A stretch of DNA of 64,000 nucleotides from Nilaparvata lugens (lineage: Eukaryota; Arthropoda; Insecta; Hemiptera; Delphacidae): assembly GCF_014356525.2 (NCBI RefSeq), contig NC_052505.1, positions 17,554,135 through 17,618,134 of the forward strand, read 5' to 3'. Positions 42,900 to 55,345 of this stretch are shown here, piece by piece (position 1 is the stretch's first letter; the number at the start of each line of letters is the position of its first letter). The translations under genes and the position numbers were made by a program. Below the pieces are notes generated by a model. The model was not told the origin of the DNA. It saw nothing but the letters and a program-made list of their open reading frames with translations, and did not search any database.

Positions 42900-43227
42900 T
42901 AAAACGAGTGAATGATACTATCCTATGATAATTTTTTTGTACTATACCATAGTATAATATGATTAAATCTTGATGTGGTACTTCAGTGTCTTAGTATTCC
43001 AGTATTTGATTCCTTTCAATGATATCCTTTCATAGCATATACATATGAGATGTATATTGTATATTGCAGTCATTTCTAAGTATCTTACTCATATACAGTG
43101 GCTTTGTTTGGATTGGAAACATCAACGCCAAATTATAATGACAGTTTGAAGAGGGTCTCAACATGAATTAATTCCTGATCAATAACATACATTACTATTC
43201 AAGCTGTTGAGATTTTAAAGTTATGCT
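42900..43227. other. AT-rich stretch without a gene
   Basis: No supported feature. A diverged instance of the recurrent word (ATGACAGTTTGAAGAGGGTC) is at about 43138-43157. Confidence 0.45.
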
Positions 43228-43330
43228 ATGATATTCACTTCAATTATCAACATTGATTGAATTAGAAGCATTAGACTGTATTGATAGATGTCTAAAATGC
43301 CAGCTAATCAACAATGAAGGTATTTATAAA
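43228..43330 (+). repeat. ~103-bp direct repeat, copy 1
   Basis: ATTATCAACATTGATTGAAT, AGAAGCATTAGACTGTAT and AACAATGAAGGTAT recur ~1 kb downstream at 44251-44357. Confidence 0.7.
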
Positions 43331-43889
43331 TAAAAATCGAACCTCAAATTTGACATTCAATAACTTTTTCGTGTGTGCACCGAATTTGATGATTTTTTTA
43401 GTTGTGTTTGTTATGTTCAGGAGCAGGTTTATGGCGTATCAAATTTATGATCGGACCTCAGGACTCTTTCCTACGGTCCTTCAAAGTTTACATGTAATCC
43501 TTATGGGAGAAGATTTGTGATCTGGCCACACACAGATAAAAATCAGCTGTTATAATCATTGCGTCATCCAACAGCCGTCGGTAGATCTGTTTTTCTATTA
43601 TTTCTCTTTCTACTGATTCACAAAATCCTAGTTCTTATAATAATGCCGCGGTACGAACGAGGTCCAAACTGGGACATAGAACTCGAAGTGCTGTAAATTT
43701 AGAATATGCACGGGAAAATGAGCAGCAAGGAGATATACCATTCAATTTCCCAGCAAGCTGCATTCAACTATATCTAAAAATACTAACTGCTGCACAACTA
43801 ACTGAGCACAAAGGAAGTCCATATTGAAATATTAATTGGAAAACTGATTGTTGGATAATTTTCATAAAAATATAGTACATCAGATTAAG
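43331..43889. other. Stretch without a gene
   Basis: The 68-codon frame at 43314-43520 has a hydrophobic middle but no family signature. I would not call it a gene. Confidence 0.4.
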
Positions 43890-44078
43890 CTAAGGCTAAG
43901 ACCTGAGGAGACGCGGCTTGTTGATACAAAGTGTTGATCTTATCGAGATTGCCTTAACACACCGTACCACGCCATGCCCGATTCAGTGTGTGTGAGTTCT
44001 TCCATTCAAACAAATAAGCAAGAAGCACCTGGATGCAAAATGCCGCATCGCGCCTCCTCAGGTGTGCATCCAGCTAAA
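43890..44078. mobile_element. Candidate MITE with CCTGAGGAG ends
   Basis: Near the left end TAAGGCTAAGACCTGAGGAG precedes ACGCGG. Near the right end CGCGCCTCCTCAGGTGTGCA precedes TCCAGCTAAAG. These form imperfect inverted ends of ~25 bp whose outer TTAGCT-like word resembles MITE families M2, M3 and M4. Confidence 0.5.
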
Positions 44079-44250
44079 GTTTGTATTTAAAACTTCAATT
44101 TACCAGTTAAAGTTTGTAGAGATGCATTACCTAATTGGCGGTACGAAGTTCGCCGGGCAAGCAAGTTATAAATATGAATTACAATTCATATTCTTGTTTG
44201 ATTATTTTATTAATTTCAAAGGGTACTATAATTCTATTTTATAAACTATT

Positions 44251-44357
44251 CTATGATAATATATTCACCTCAATTATCAACATTGAATGAGAAGCATTAG
44301 ACTGTATGAATAGCAGTCTAAAATGACACCTAATTAACAATGAAGGTATGAATAGAA
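44251..44357 (+). repeat. ~105-bp direct repeat, copy 2
   Basis: Second copy of 43228-43330. The pair may be the ends of a larger duplicated or inserted block. Confidence 0.7.
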
Positions 44358-44359
44358 TT

Positions 44360-45394
44360 GATCGATGTTTTTCAGCTACAAATACTTAGAAAACCTTCAA
44401 GAAATCTATAACGAACAGTCAGGTTGACTATTTAACATAATTATACCGTTTTTCGATTATCTAATGGCTCAAATCAGGTGTTAAGTGGACAATCTATTAT
44501 TCCAATAAGGAAAACTGAGAATAATATTCACGATATCTGATGAATTGGGAACCTCATAGTCCAAACAATATTCCAAAAACTCATGTTGTGCGAATGAATG
44601 TGATTAATCTATCTAATGGAATCAATTGCAGAAGAATTGGCGAATTCCTTCCTTACAGTGAGAGAGGAGGTGTTTGAACAATATTTCAAAAACACAAAGT
44701 AGACAAATAAAAGCAATGTTTTTATCAATAATGAAAATCTATTGGCCGAAGCAGGAAGTGGCCGAGAATACCTTTCTCACAATAAAAGGAGAAGTGAAAA
44801 TAGATTCTCGATAACTTATAGCGGCACATTGAATTCAAAGCCAGAGCAATCCTACAGAGCCACACGGTCACTTCCTTTGTATTCCACAGATAACTTGCGA
44901 TTGCTCTCTTTTGGGAACGGCTGGATGAGGAGAAGGAGGAGGAGAAGAAGAAGAAGGAGGAGAAGAAAAAGAAGGAGAAGAAATAGGAAGAGGAGGAGGT
45001 GGAAAAGTAGAGTGGATCATTTTCCACTCCGATTGTATTCCCAAACCAAACACAGCCCCACTTGAATGCCTTTCTTCCTTCTCTCTCATTTCTCCTACTT
45101 CACACACTTCCAGATTCATGTTCTCTCACTCACTCCCTCTCTCAATTCTACTCCTTCTCCTCTCCTCCTACTTCCCTTGCTTCTTCACCACCAGCGACCA
45201 GTACAAGAGATCGGTCAAGTGGATCTTGCCTTTGTTACCTGGTCTGACCAACTGCAAGGTGCTTCTACGGACCGCAAATCACATAGATCAGAAGGAGAAG
45301 ACGTGTGGGGAGTAGGAGGAGAAGGATGTGGAGAAGGAAAAAAGAGGAAGAACAAGTATGAATTGTTGCAGGGGAAGAATTGAACTGAATTGGA
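44360..45394. other. Stretch without a supported gene; GA-rich tract inside
   Basis: A (GGAGAA)-type purine run lies at about 44926-45000 and a complementary CTCCTTCTCCTCTCC-type pyrimidine run at about 45135-45180. The overlapping frames between 44725 and 45544 on both strands derive largely from these runs. Confidence 0.5.
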
Positions 45395-45475
45395 ATGAAT
45401 TATTGCCTTTATCAAGGGAGTTTGGATAGTCTTCTCTTTTGTGGAGGTCTTCTCTTCCACACAACCCTTCACAAT
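45395..45475 (-). repeat. Diverged LINE-type 3' tail
   Basis: TTATTGCCTTTATCAAGGGA followed by TCTTCCACACAACCC resembles 47310-47365 (TTTGCCTTTATTAGGGCG, CTGCCACACAACCC). This is the complement of the AATAAAGGCA tail family. Confidence 0.45.
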
Positions 45476-45663
45476 CCATACAAGAGAAAAGTATATTATA
45501 TTACAAATCAAGATTACCATTGAACAAATCAAATCAAGTATCAACCTTCGAAAGATGATGAAAATGTTAAATCACTCAATGATTTTGTTCAAAATAAATG
45601 AGATGATAAATGTGAAAAAATATATGTTGTATGATGCGTATTTTAAATTCTGAGTTTGAGAAA

Positions 45664-45855
45664 GCTTAAGCTGCGTTTACACCAAAGTTATTAACAAAAA
45701 GTTTATTTCCCATCCTTATAGATTTTATAAGATTGAACATAACTTATTAAACCTATGATGAACATATGTGTTTGTCAAGTTCCGTTCAATCTAATACAAT
45801 CTATAAGGACGGAGAAATAATCATTCTGTTAATAACTTTGGTGCAGACGCGCCAC
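45664..45855. mobile_element. MITE family M3, copy 2
   Basis: It starts TTAAGCTGCGTTTACACCAA and runs through ACATATGTGTTTGTCAAGTT to AATAACTTTGGTGCAGACGC. It is homologous to 20381-20592, with a diverged right end. Confidence 0.72.
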
Positions 45856-46214
45856 CAGCTCCCAGCTAATGCAATACCGCCGCGCCAAACCGAGTTCAAT
45901 CACCACTGAATTTATTTATCAGCAGTTTACCACTGAGGGCAAACGACCCCACGGTTCCACATGCGACAAGCTGTCACATATAATGATTTTTTGTGAATAG
46001 TTGTTCCATGATCAACCAACTAATAGGTACTGAACCATAACTTATAATAGAGAAGAAGAGGAAGAAAATAACTCATGAGAGAGGAAACTGAAAATGGAAA
46101 TAAAATACACTTATTGGAAACATAGAGGTAGAAGGTTCAAAATAGAAGATTCAATAGGAAGACAGTAGGAATACGATGAGGAGTATTAGAATAGAAAAGA
46201 ATAACTACTTTTAT
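45856..46214. other. Stretch without a gene
   Basis: No supported frame, repeat or regulatory signal. Confidence 0.45.
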
Positions 46215-46275
46215 TTTTGACCTGTGAGGGCGAAGTTAGGGTGCAGTCAGCCCTCTCTCACACTTAACCCTCTAA
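46215..46275 (-). repeat. LINE-type 3' tail, minus strand
   Basis: GTGAGGGCGAAGTTAGGGTG and CCCTCTCTCACACTTAACCC are the complement of 15785-15830 and 52855-52910. Confidence 0.6.
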
Positions 46276-47282
46276 TACAATACTAAATTTCAATTCAACA
46301 AGCAATACTCAGTAAGATAAAATAAAACAAAACAATATTTAAATGGAAAAAGTGAAATTAATAATAATAAGTAAAATAGTATAAGAAGGAGAAAACAAAC
46401 GATAATATTTTTAGAGAGACATAATATAAGAATTTCATCGAGATAACTTAACTATTGAATGATAGAGATGATTGTCTCTTGAGGTACTCCTTCTTATCAT
46501 TTCCCTCATCATTATATCTTCAGAATTCTTTGATCCTTATTGCAATCTATATCTATATCTCTTCCCTCATTCTCAGCTGCCCTTTTGGATCACCTACAAA
46601 TAACAAGTATTCTCAGGAGTGGACTCTCTTCCATTTGTTTTGAACAGTTGCTGATTTGTTATAGGGTGGGTTCTCCCTCCGACAGTAAATGAGACATGGC
46701 CCTATTGGACTATTTATAGCAAAAATGTTATTTTATATTGGCGAGAGTGTGGTACGTTATAATGTTGTGATACAATTCACACTGTGTGTTAGCATTCCAC
46801 ACAAATCATTGCTTCTTATCAAGCCAATGCTAACATTAAAAAGTGTATCTAACTTGTAGCCTGTTGTTGTAGATATTACTATTTGAAATATCTAGTTGTT
46901 GTCACTTGCGTAGACTTTGAGTGAGTAGATGAGATATGCTCAAATAAAAATAGATGAAATGTCAAAAATAGATAAAATTTAATGTACATAACATTTTGTT
47001 GTAACAGAACCGACATTGCGTTATTGACAGTGTCAGCTGCTGAGTTGGTGTGGAAGTGTGAAAATGAATAATGGATGATATCCGATCATTGAGAGGTGGG
47101 TCAAGGGTAGGGGTAGAAGTAGTGGTGAGATGAGGGGTTGAGGGGGATGAATCACTAACATCTTTCAACAAGATTGTAGCCACACATGTCAAAACCCACC
47201 ATCATTGATGGAGAGATAGGTTGGGAGAGAGAGAGTGTGAGAGAAACATGGTGGGTTGGTGATCGAGAGAAAAAAAGAAAAG
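46276..47282. other. Stretch without a gene
   Basis: AT-rich, with only short frames. The 62- and 76-codon frames at 46455 and 46962 have no recognisable motif. Confidence 0.45.
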
Positions 47283-47370
47283 TGAGAGAGAGTGATTGAT
47301 TGATTGATTATTTGCCTTTATTAGGGCGGAGTTAGGACTCCTGGTCCTCTCTGCCACACAACCCTTAAAG
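47283..47370 (-). repeat. LINE-type 3' tail with (ATTG)n
   Basis: (GATT)n followed by TGCCTTTATTAGGGCGGAGT and CCTCTCTGCCACACAACCC. On the minus strand it reads as the same 3' end as 8798-8868. Confidence 0.65.
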
Positions 47371-47373
47371 TAC

Positions 47374-47664
47374 GTACAGATTGATTGATTGATTGATTGA
47401 GTACTTTATTTATGTAGATTACAATATATACTGCCTTATACACTTATAGCTTACAATACAGCAAAATTATAGATGAATTCACATAATATAGACTAAGAAA
47501 ATAATTATTGAACTGTATATGATATGAAAACGCAATTTGTAATATAATAACTATAGATAGTTATATTGTTATGCATCTACATAAATTTGCGGAGCTTTGG
47601 ACACATAAATGTCCATTCTACGGAAAGAATATTAAAAATATCCTCCCCACTAACTCTCTACCAA
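47374..47664 (-). mobile_element. 5'-truncated copy of LINE C
   Basis: On the minus strand this is the last ~285 bp of LINE C (33262-33546) followed by a (CAAT)n tail. Identity is high, with a few substitutions. Severe 5' truncation is typical of LINE insertion. It directly abuts the (GA)n array. Confidence 0.85.
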
Positions 47665-47682
47665 AAGAGAGAGAGTCTCTAC

Positions 47683-47790
<108 letters not shown>

Positions 47791-47889
47791 GAGAGAGAGA
47801 GCTAGTAAATGAGAGAGATATTTTGAAAAGAGTTAGTGAAAGAGGACAGAGATGTGAAATTAGAGAGTAGGAGAATGTGGGAAAGAGAG

Positions 47890-48650
47890 AATCATCATCA
47901 TCATCATTATCGTCATGGATTAGGCTTTTCAAGCCTGTTCCGGCGTTCATCTCTTCCTCGGTCTACCAATACTTCTACTGCCTATTGGCTTGTGGAGTAG
48001 GGCATTCAATGGGAAACGGTCTTCAGGCATTCTAAGGACATCTGACCACTTATTTCTATATGTTTTCATCCAACTCAACACTGGTAGGACATCACATTCT
48101 CTTCTTATATTTTCATTCCGAATCCGATCCTCTCTTGTGCATCCTCTGACTTATGTAAGTAATCGCATCTCTGCTGACTGTATTCTTGATTCAAGCTTCC
48201 TTATCAACACCCATGCTTCACTTCCGTAAGTCAGAGTGGGTATCGCCATGGCTCTATAAAATTAAATCAAGGTGTTCTTCCGGGCTCTACCTTTAAGAGA
48301 TCGAGTGATTGCTCCGCATACCAGGTTGAATTTTGATATCTTTTTTTGGACATCCTGATCGTAATGATATGTGATGTCGCAGCCTAAATATTTGAAATTT
48401 GAATTCTGCTCCAGAATCCTGTCTCCTAATACTATTTTTGATCGTATCGGCCACTTGCCATTAAAAGCCATGATTTTCGTTTTGATTGCCGAAATTTTCA
48501 TTTTAAAATGTTCGCTTAATATGTTGAGCATTGCAATTTGTAGCTTGTCCTCAGATTCCTGTATGATTACTGTGTCGTCCGCAAACATTAAATGGCTCAT
48601 ATAAGTGCGGGTAAGAGAAAATACCCTTGTCAACGCGTTACTGCCACACA
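47890..48650 (-). pseudogene. RTE-like LINE fragment D (reverse transcriptase 3' part)
   Basis: The minus-strand frame at 48669-48262 contains the catalytic block MFADDTVIIQ near 48575-48595, then FKMKISAIKTKIMAFNG and FKYLGCDITYHYDQD. Downstream, after a stop near 48262, the frame resumes with AMAIPTLTYGSEAW and ends with GSRSIGRPRKR near 47955. A (GAT)n tail at about 47890-47905 marks the 3' end. It is a 5'-truncated copy with at least one stop. Confidence 0.78.
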
Positions 48651-48738
48651 TGCATAAGCTCATCAACACAAAAGAGAGAGGAGATATAAGGAGATAATTG
48701 GTAAGAGATAAGAATATAATTAGTGAGAGGGAGGTGGA

Positions 48739-49694
48739 TTAGGCTAGTTTCACACTCATTCGGTTCGTTTCGTTTTCGGCAAATTCCGATAAGTGTGAAT
48801 CGGTAATTCGGTTTGAATTCGGTACCCAATAGAAACCGCATAGAACCGAACGCCCACTTGACTCTAATAAATTCCATCAGGTTTCAATTCGTTGCTAGGG
48901 AGAGGCTACTTTCACACACTTCCAGTTCGGTTCGGTTCGTTTCGTTTTCGGCAAATTCCATAAGTGTGAAACGATTCGGTTTGAAATTGGTACCGAATAG
49001 CAACCGCATAGCACCGAACGCCCCCTCGACACGAATAGGTTTCATCATATTAGAATTAGTTGCTAGGGAAACAGGAAAAAACAAAGTCTTTTACACCCGC
49101 TTGCCTTTTTTGTTTTAATTTTAACCTAATATCGTGATTATCTGTTTCAAAATTTTCAAATTCAAAATCATAATGATCAATTTCATTTCTGTTAGTTCAC
49201 AGGAACATTTTTTTCTCAATAGTTTGCTGAAAAAAATATGAAAGATATAAATTAAAACTCAGGGAGAATTTTTATTTTTATATATTTTTTCATTTTTCCA
49301 CGAATATTACATGATTTCATCAATGGAGAGAAGAGATGAAGTTTATATATACTGTGTCAGAACAAGGAACAAATTTTCAATTAAAAAAAATAACCTCCCT
49401 GTACATCCAAAATTAACATAATCAAAAAGATACTATTGAAATAATTATTCATAATTTTTTATTAACTTTGAAATTTTGTTGTTCAATAAATAGCATCTTA
49501 CAATTTAACACCAGCTGTTATATTACCAGCATGAACTGTGAAAATCCAAACACTTGAGAAGAACATACCTAATTAGAACCGTACGAATTGAAACCTGACA
49601 TGTATGAAAGCCTCATTCGTTTTCCGTAACGAAGTGAACCGAACCGAAAACGAACCGAACCAAATGAAACCGAATGCGTGTGAAGCTAGCCTAA
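48739..49694. mobile_element. MITE family M4 (GGCTAGTTTCACAC ends), ~956 bp
   Basis: It starts TTAGGCTAGTTTCACACTCA and ends GTGTGAAGCTAGCCTAA. Inside the left end is a two-unit direct repeat (about 48760-48895 and 48925-49065), with TTCGTTTCGTTTTCGGCAAA and AACCGCATAG.ACCGAACGC in each unit. The right end has the complement AACCGAACCGAAAACGAACC. The interior is AT-rich and non-coding. Confidence 0.72.
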
Positions 49695-50416
49695 GTATGT
49701 AAAGAGATAACAGAAGGGTGTGAATGGGAGAAAGAAAGATGATTAAGGTGGGAAAAGAGATTAAGTAGTGTAAAACGAAGAAAAAAGAGAAGAATAGTGA
49801 GAGACAGAAAGATGAAACAAATATAAGAGAGGGAGAGAATTATAATAATTAATGATACTATGATGTTCCATAGTTCAAAATATTGCTTACACGATTGGAA
49901 AACGGATTGAAAATTCAACAATTCCAAAGCTATACTGTAATATAGCTTAAAATAGAGTTAATCTTCCGTTCGCACACTGATATCAATCTATTTTGTAATC
50001 ACTTGAAGGTAAGTAACGGTTTAAAATGTTATTCATCCCTTATTGTCATATTGACCAGTTTATTAATTACGAACAGATAAAACTGCTACAAAACGGATTA
50101 ATTATTCATTATTTTGAAGTTAATCCTCAATATTGATTGGGTAGCTTATATGATTTGAGTTTGCTTGGATTTATGAGAGTTGAAACAAACAAAGCTTCCG
50201 AGGAGAATAATTGGAATAATGCGAAGCCGCTTCGTAATTAGTATCTATTTAATTATTCATAGCTCAGTAATATTTTGTGTGATTTATTTCATTCGGAATT
50301 CGAGAAGATTATGACCATGTCGAGAAAAATTGGTATTATTATTAGTGTTAAGGAATTATTGTAGCTCAACGTTTCAAATATACTTCATTATTCCTGGTAA
50401 AATGGGAAATAAGAAA
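49695..50416. other. AT-rich stretch without a gene
   Basis: No supported gene or repeat. Confidence 0.45.
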
Positions 50417-50570
50417 TTGAAATTATAAAATTAATAATAGATTTTTTGTAGTTCATGAACGAGTATACCGTCACAAAATATGTTCGGTGGACTGAAATTA
50501 TGAAATTAATAATAGATTTTTTGTAGTTCATGGAACGATTATACCGTCACAAAATTTGTCGGTGGACAGA
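50417..50570 (+). repeat. Two tandem ~76-bp units
   Basis: GAAATTATAAAATTAATAAT, TTTTTTGTAGTTCATG and ATACCGTCACAAAAT occur twice in a row with minor differences. Confidence 0.8.
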
Positions 50571-51189
50571 AAAATGGTTGTTAATGGATCAGCAATCAGA
50601 GACTGCCGGGTTCATATTTCGATTCGCTTGCATATTCCTCTGTAACAGCATGGAAGAATAGAAACTACAAATTATAGAGAACTACTACACCCCGTTTTCG
50701 TTATAGTGATTATTGGTTCAATTACAATAAAATTTGCCATAACATGAGAAGGCTAATAGTCAAAATAATGCCTGCCCATCCATTTATAGAATCTATACTT
50801 TGGTTTCTGGATGACGATACTGATGTTCATTTGCGGTTACGGCTCTGGCAGAGAAAACTTATAGGATTGTTTTTTTTTCTGTTTTTTTTTCGGGGGGGGG
50901 GGGGATTATGGAGAAGTATCTCAGTATTCCCTTCCAACTCCATTATCAGTTTGAAGAGTTCTTCACATAAATTGACAAAACTTCCCTAGTCAAACATGAT
51001 TAGGTATCCATTATTTGTATACAGTTATGTGGAATAATTCTACAGTACTCAAATTAAAAGTATTCAAACAATGGCCAAATAGAGTAAAATGTTTTATCAA
51101 TTAATCTGAAACTCTCTGAGCTGATTTTTTTGTTCACGATAAATGATATCATTGGAAAATTTTATTGTTTCACAAATCAATTTTAATTG
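50571..51189. other. Stretch without a gene
   Basis: It contains a T-run followed by a G-run at about 50869-50904. The 81-codon frame across it is an artefact of that tract. Confidence 0.45.
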
Positions 51190-51925
51190 ACCTAACGTAG
51201 TGAGGTCCATGTTTTAACTGTGATTTTCTTTTGTCTGTCAGTATGTAACGCGATTACGGCCAAACGCGTTGATAGAGTTCGATGAGATTTGGCAGGAATA
51301 TTCCTTTTTCAACTACGCGTCGATGATGGTTTTTTAAAATTTTCATTTTAAGGATAATTCATGAAAAGAAAAGGAATTCCTCCATACTCTGATATCATTG
51401 TATATGTCATCTAATTTGAAGATAGGATCAATCAAACTATAGACTTATTCATAATCAATCAGCTGACAAGTATATTATTCATTGCATGCATTACACAGAT
51501 GTCTGACCGTGTCTATTTCTATAAGATAGGGTTTCAATATCTTTTATGATGCGTGCTCATCAGTAGACTATCAATATTCTCACATTTGAAAAACAAATTC
51601 AATAAGTAATTGGAAATCAAATAATAAATGATTAAATGAGCTAAATAATGTTTAAGAAATTATAATATTATTGATTGAAAAAAAATAATTTTAAAATAGT
51701 TGAGAAATATTTTTATCAGATAGAAAGATTATCACGGTATTTGATAATCATCATATGGGATACAAATTCGAAAGAGAACTGAGGATATTGACGGAAGTGA
51801 GTTTTTTGATCTCGGAGAAAACAAATAAGAGTAAATTATGATTCAACTGAATCAATATTAGAACAGGTGACATCAGACACTTGTGGATGAGAAAACTGTG
51901 TGAGGTCTACTGTTCACAGAACTAC
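51190..51925 (-). repeat. Dispersed repeat family R4, copy 2
   Basis: Reverse complement of 17840-18612: GATTACGGCCAAACGCGTTG near 51248 and CTGTGTGAGGTCTACTGTTC near 51897. The middle parts are diverged, with small indels. Confidence 0.7.
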
Positions 51926-52177
51926 TAGTATAATATTTTCATGCTTCTGTTGTCATGTCACATAGATACATTCTACCTTTAATAATATTTTAATACTTGG
52001 AAACATAATTATTTTATTTTGAGTTTTGTTTTTGACTTTTTCTTGAGTTTTGTGTTAATAAAACATATAAAACCTCGCTTAAAATACGCGTATTCTACGA
52101 TAAACCTATCAAACACATGTGTCTATCAAACCTATCAAAACTGTGTTTCTATTTCATTATGGAATCGTAGTCGTCGT

Positions 52178-52455
52178 CTTCCTACAAGGATTAGGCAATT
52201 TGCCTGTTCCGAATCAAAACTCACCATCAAATCCATCTTTTACGGGGTCTGCCCACACTTCTCCTCCCAACCGGGTTATACAACATGACTGCCCTGGGAA
52301 TCCTGCCGCTCTCCATCCTTTCAACATGCTCTTTCCAGTTTTGCCGATTTTCTTTAATCTTATGCCATATGGAGATTAAGTTGAGCTCGCTTTTTATATC
52401 AACATTATGAATCCTATCTTTATTATGGAATATGAAATATAAAACAGACTGATAA
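52178..52455 (-). pseudogene. RTE-like LINE 3' fragment E
   Basis: The minus-strand frame reads LISIWHKIKENRQNWKEHV, then ESGRIPRAVMLYNPVGRRSV and GRPRKRW just before a stop. This is the characteristic C-terminal end of RTE-like polyproteins, comparable to the end of fragment D at 47955 and of LINE B. Only the last ~80 residues remain. Confidence 0.72.
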
Positions 52456-52854
52456 GGGTTTTCTATTGGTTTTCCCTTGATACTCTGAAGGCTTTTCCGC
52501 TAGTCTCTGAAGGTTTCCCTTTGCTTTTCCGGTGGCGAATAGGGGCCGGAAGCGCCTTATCTTTGACCGCTTCGGCTGCCACACTATTTGTTCTCATTTG
52601 GTTGTGGAGAGCGCGGCGATTGGTTGCTGTCAACGATTGATCACCAATCATGATTGATCACTGATCGGGCGTCGCTTTTGATTGATAGTGCAGTCTGCAC
52701 CCACCACACTCACACTCCGGATTTTTCCACTTTTTCCGTTCACACCAACTTAATGCTTCAGCTTTCTTTCCTCCTTCTGTCTTTCCTCTGTCACTCCTTT
52801 CTGTTTCTCACTTCCTATTTCTCTTTTCCTCTGTCTCTCTTTCACTCTCTCAAT
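52456..52854. other. Stretch without a gene
   Basis: A pyrimidine-rich run lies near 52765-52850. No supported gene. Confidence 0.45.
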
Positions 52855-52935
52855 ATGAGAGTGTTAAGTGTAAGAGAGGGCCTGCTGCGCCTTCACTTCG
52901 CCCTCCCAGGTTTTAAATAAAGACAGCTAATCAAT
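52855..52935 (+). repeat. LINE-type 3' tail, plus strand
   Basis: GTTAAGTGTAAGAGAGGGCC, CTTCACTTCGCCCTCC and AAATAAAGACAG match 15785-15845. The (AATC)n tail is almost absent. Confidence 0.65.
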
Positions 52936-53041
52936 CTCACTCACTCACTCTCTCTCACTCTCTCTTACTCTCTCTCTGTGTAGTCCACCGTGAATTTTTC
53001 CGTCAGTCACTCACTCCTCACTCTGCAACCAAACTTCACAT

Positions 53042-53195
53042 AATAATAATAATATCATGTGACCTGGCTGGCACAGGTCTGGTGTCAGAGTTTTCAGGTC
53101 GCAACTGACCAATTTCAGGGCCTCTGACATAACCTAACGATTGCTTCTTAGGCAGCCGGGACCGACGGCTTAACGTGTCCATCCGAAACACGGGA
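53042..53195 (-). repeat. LINE-like 3' end family R3, copy 2
   Basis: (AAT)n followed by GTCTGGTGTCAGAGTTTTCA and CAGGGCCTCTGACATAACC, then GGCAGCCGGGACCGACGGC. It is the complement of 14876-15012 and extends further, to GAAACACGGGAGTG. Confidence 0.68.
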
Positions 53196-53319
53196 GTGAC
53201 CGGAGATAGATATTAATGAAAGCAATCGTGAAACAAAGAAAGCCACAACGTGACGACTCAAGGCTGTCTGTATTCACTAGTAAGAACTTGATACGATCAT
53301 TCAATAATTCTGAGTCATT

Positions 53320-54650
53320 GGGCCCGTTCTGTGTACATTGAATGTGGTAAATTGTCCGATCCACAATTTACCAAGTAAAAAGTCCCGCGTTCCATGGGAG
53401 GAATTTTGACATATTCTGTTCCAGAAACCTGTTCCAGCTCCAAAATCCTGCCCCACAGTCGAAGTGTGGTAAATTGTCCGACCTGGTACAGTTCCAACTA
53501 TCTGAGCTCTCATTAGTCGACTATTGTAGTCTGCTTGCTTCTCTGCTCATGCGCTGATAGTTTGTTCACCATAGCATAGCATAGAATCCATAACCAACAA
53601 TTTATTATGTTTGATAACCATTCATTAAATCAATTTTTCTCGATAGAAAATTTGAGAGTAATGGAATAATAGTTATTTGTATATCTAGAGTGAAAAGTGC
53701 TGTTTTTTCTCCCTGAGGGAAAAGTTTGAAGCCCGAGGCGAAGCCGAGGGCAACAATTTTCCTGAGGGAGAAAAAATATTTTCCACTCGTGATATACGGT
53801 ACACAACATTTTTGCTCCACCTACATTTTCATAAAAACTGCAAATAAAATAATTTTTAAAAACGTATGTGACCAAACAATGTGTTACAACATAATCTGAA
53901 AAGTAAACAGAAACAGCTGGCTTGTAATCACAGTTCTCCTCCGACAGCACTATCTGTCGGCTAAAGTTGTAACAACAATGACAGCCACAACTACAGATAT
54001 GATGAAGTTCCCGTTTCAAATTTGATTAGTTAATAAGTAATATTCGTTGGCTGGTATTTTGAATAACATGGATTAAAAGAAAAAAAATATAAATTTTTTC
54101 TAGTATAGTGATATGAAGTTTGTAATAATAATTTCAGCATACAAACATAAATTTTATGTATCGATCAAATGTCTGGTTGAGGTATTGAATTTAGTTGGTT
54201 TAATGACTGCTCTAAATGCTTCCTCATCTGAGCTTAGACCTTCTGACCTATTCCAAATGTACGTTTTTAAAATAGAGATGCTTCCCATGATATTTAAATG
54301 GAGTCACTTTTACTCCCTAGGGAGTTTTTCTGTTTTTTAGTACCAAGAGCGAAAAAGTGACACTTTAGTATCATGTTTCAGGGAGTAAAGTAAGTACTTT
54401 TGACAGTAGGTGGAGGAAAAAGAAATTTACACTTTTCTAGACGGTAGGTTTGTAAAACAGCCTTTCTTCATTCACGCAGCTAGTAAACGACACAGTTTAG
54501 TGTAAATCAACTTTATATGTGCGCGCCAAAAGCTTGAACCAACGATTTTGAAATGGTGTTCCATGGGAACATTTTGCACTAGTCACGTGATGGAACAATT
54601 TACGATTGGAACTGGAACAATCTACTGTACACAGAACGTACACATTGACA
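53320..54650. mobile_element. Possible composite with inverted ends around repeat R1
   Basis: CCGTTCTGTGTACATTGAAT with GGTAAATTGTCC at 53326-53360 is mirrored by ACAATTTACGATTGGAACTG through GTACACAGAACG at 54597-54642. The interval contains R1 copy 2. The ends are short and imperfect, so this is tentative. Confidence 0.4.
53645..54422. repeat. Dispersed repeat family R1, copy 2
   Basis: Same landmarks and order as 1430-2222, including CCTGAGGGAGAAAAA and GACAGTAGGTGGAGGAAAAA. The two copies differ by many substitutions and small indels, so they are old. Confidence 0.75.
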
Positions 54651-54667
54651 GTTTTAAATACTTTTCA

Positions 54668-54835
54668 ACCAATCAATCAAGAATATTCTTTATTTCACAA
54701 TACAGTAAGTACAAAAATTATGAATATTATAAAATATAAAATACAGATAATTAAGTGCTTGAGTTAGGTTTCCATATTGTAGATTACAGAATGAGCCTAA
54801 ATGGGCGCTGTGGCCTGTTCGTAGACTCGAAAACT
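54668..54835 (-). repeat. CR1-like LINE 3' end
   Basis: On the minus strand it reads GTCTACGAACAGGCCACAGC, then a 3' untranslated stretch closing with GTGAAATAAAGAATATTC and GATTGATT. The style is that of CR1-type 3' ends. There is no coding part. Confidence 0.55.
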
Positions 54836-55338
54836 ACTACACAATTAAAATATGAGTTTGTGTACTCCTCAAGTATCAATAGCAAACTAAATTGAAATTG
54901 TAACGCAATCTAAAGGTGCGTACAGATATACGCTCCGCGAACATGAGCAATTCACTTTTAATCAGCTGATGCCAAGCTTTTTATATCTGTATCTTACCGT
55001 TTCTGTAAAAATACACACCTTGATAGTTAATTCAAATACCATAATTGCGGTTGGGAGCACAAACCTATATTATTTCGAAAGTAAATTCTGTTCTCAATGA
55101 GCTTCTGTATTCTGTGTAACGACATCATACTTTTAAAATTCCATCTACCTTTGAAACTTTCCTCATTGTACTCCTGATTAATGATTGAGTTATAAGATGA
55201 TAGCCTACTCTACTTCGAATATCAAGTTTACAAGAATATCTATGTCACGTGGAGTTGAACAGGAATATCTCTTTGAATATCTAACAAGAATCTGAGAGAG
55301 TTTCAACTTCGAGGGAAATCATTCCGAGAAACTTGCAC
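54836..55338. other. Stretch without a gene
   Basis: A single M2-like end (CTAAAGGTGCGTACAGATAT near 54912) occurs without a matching right end. No gene. Confidence 0.45.
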
Positions 55339-55345
55339 ACGGAAC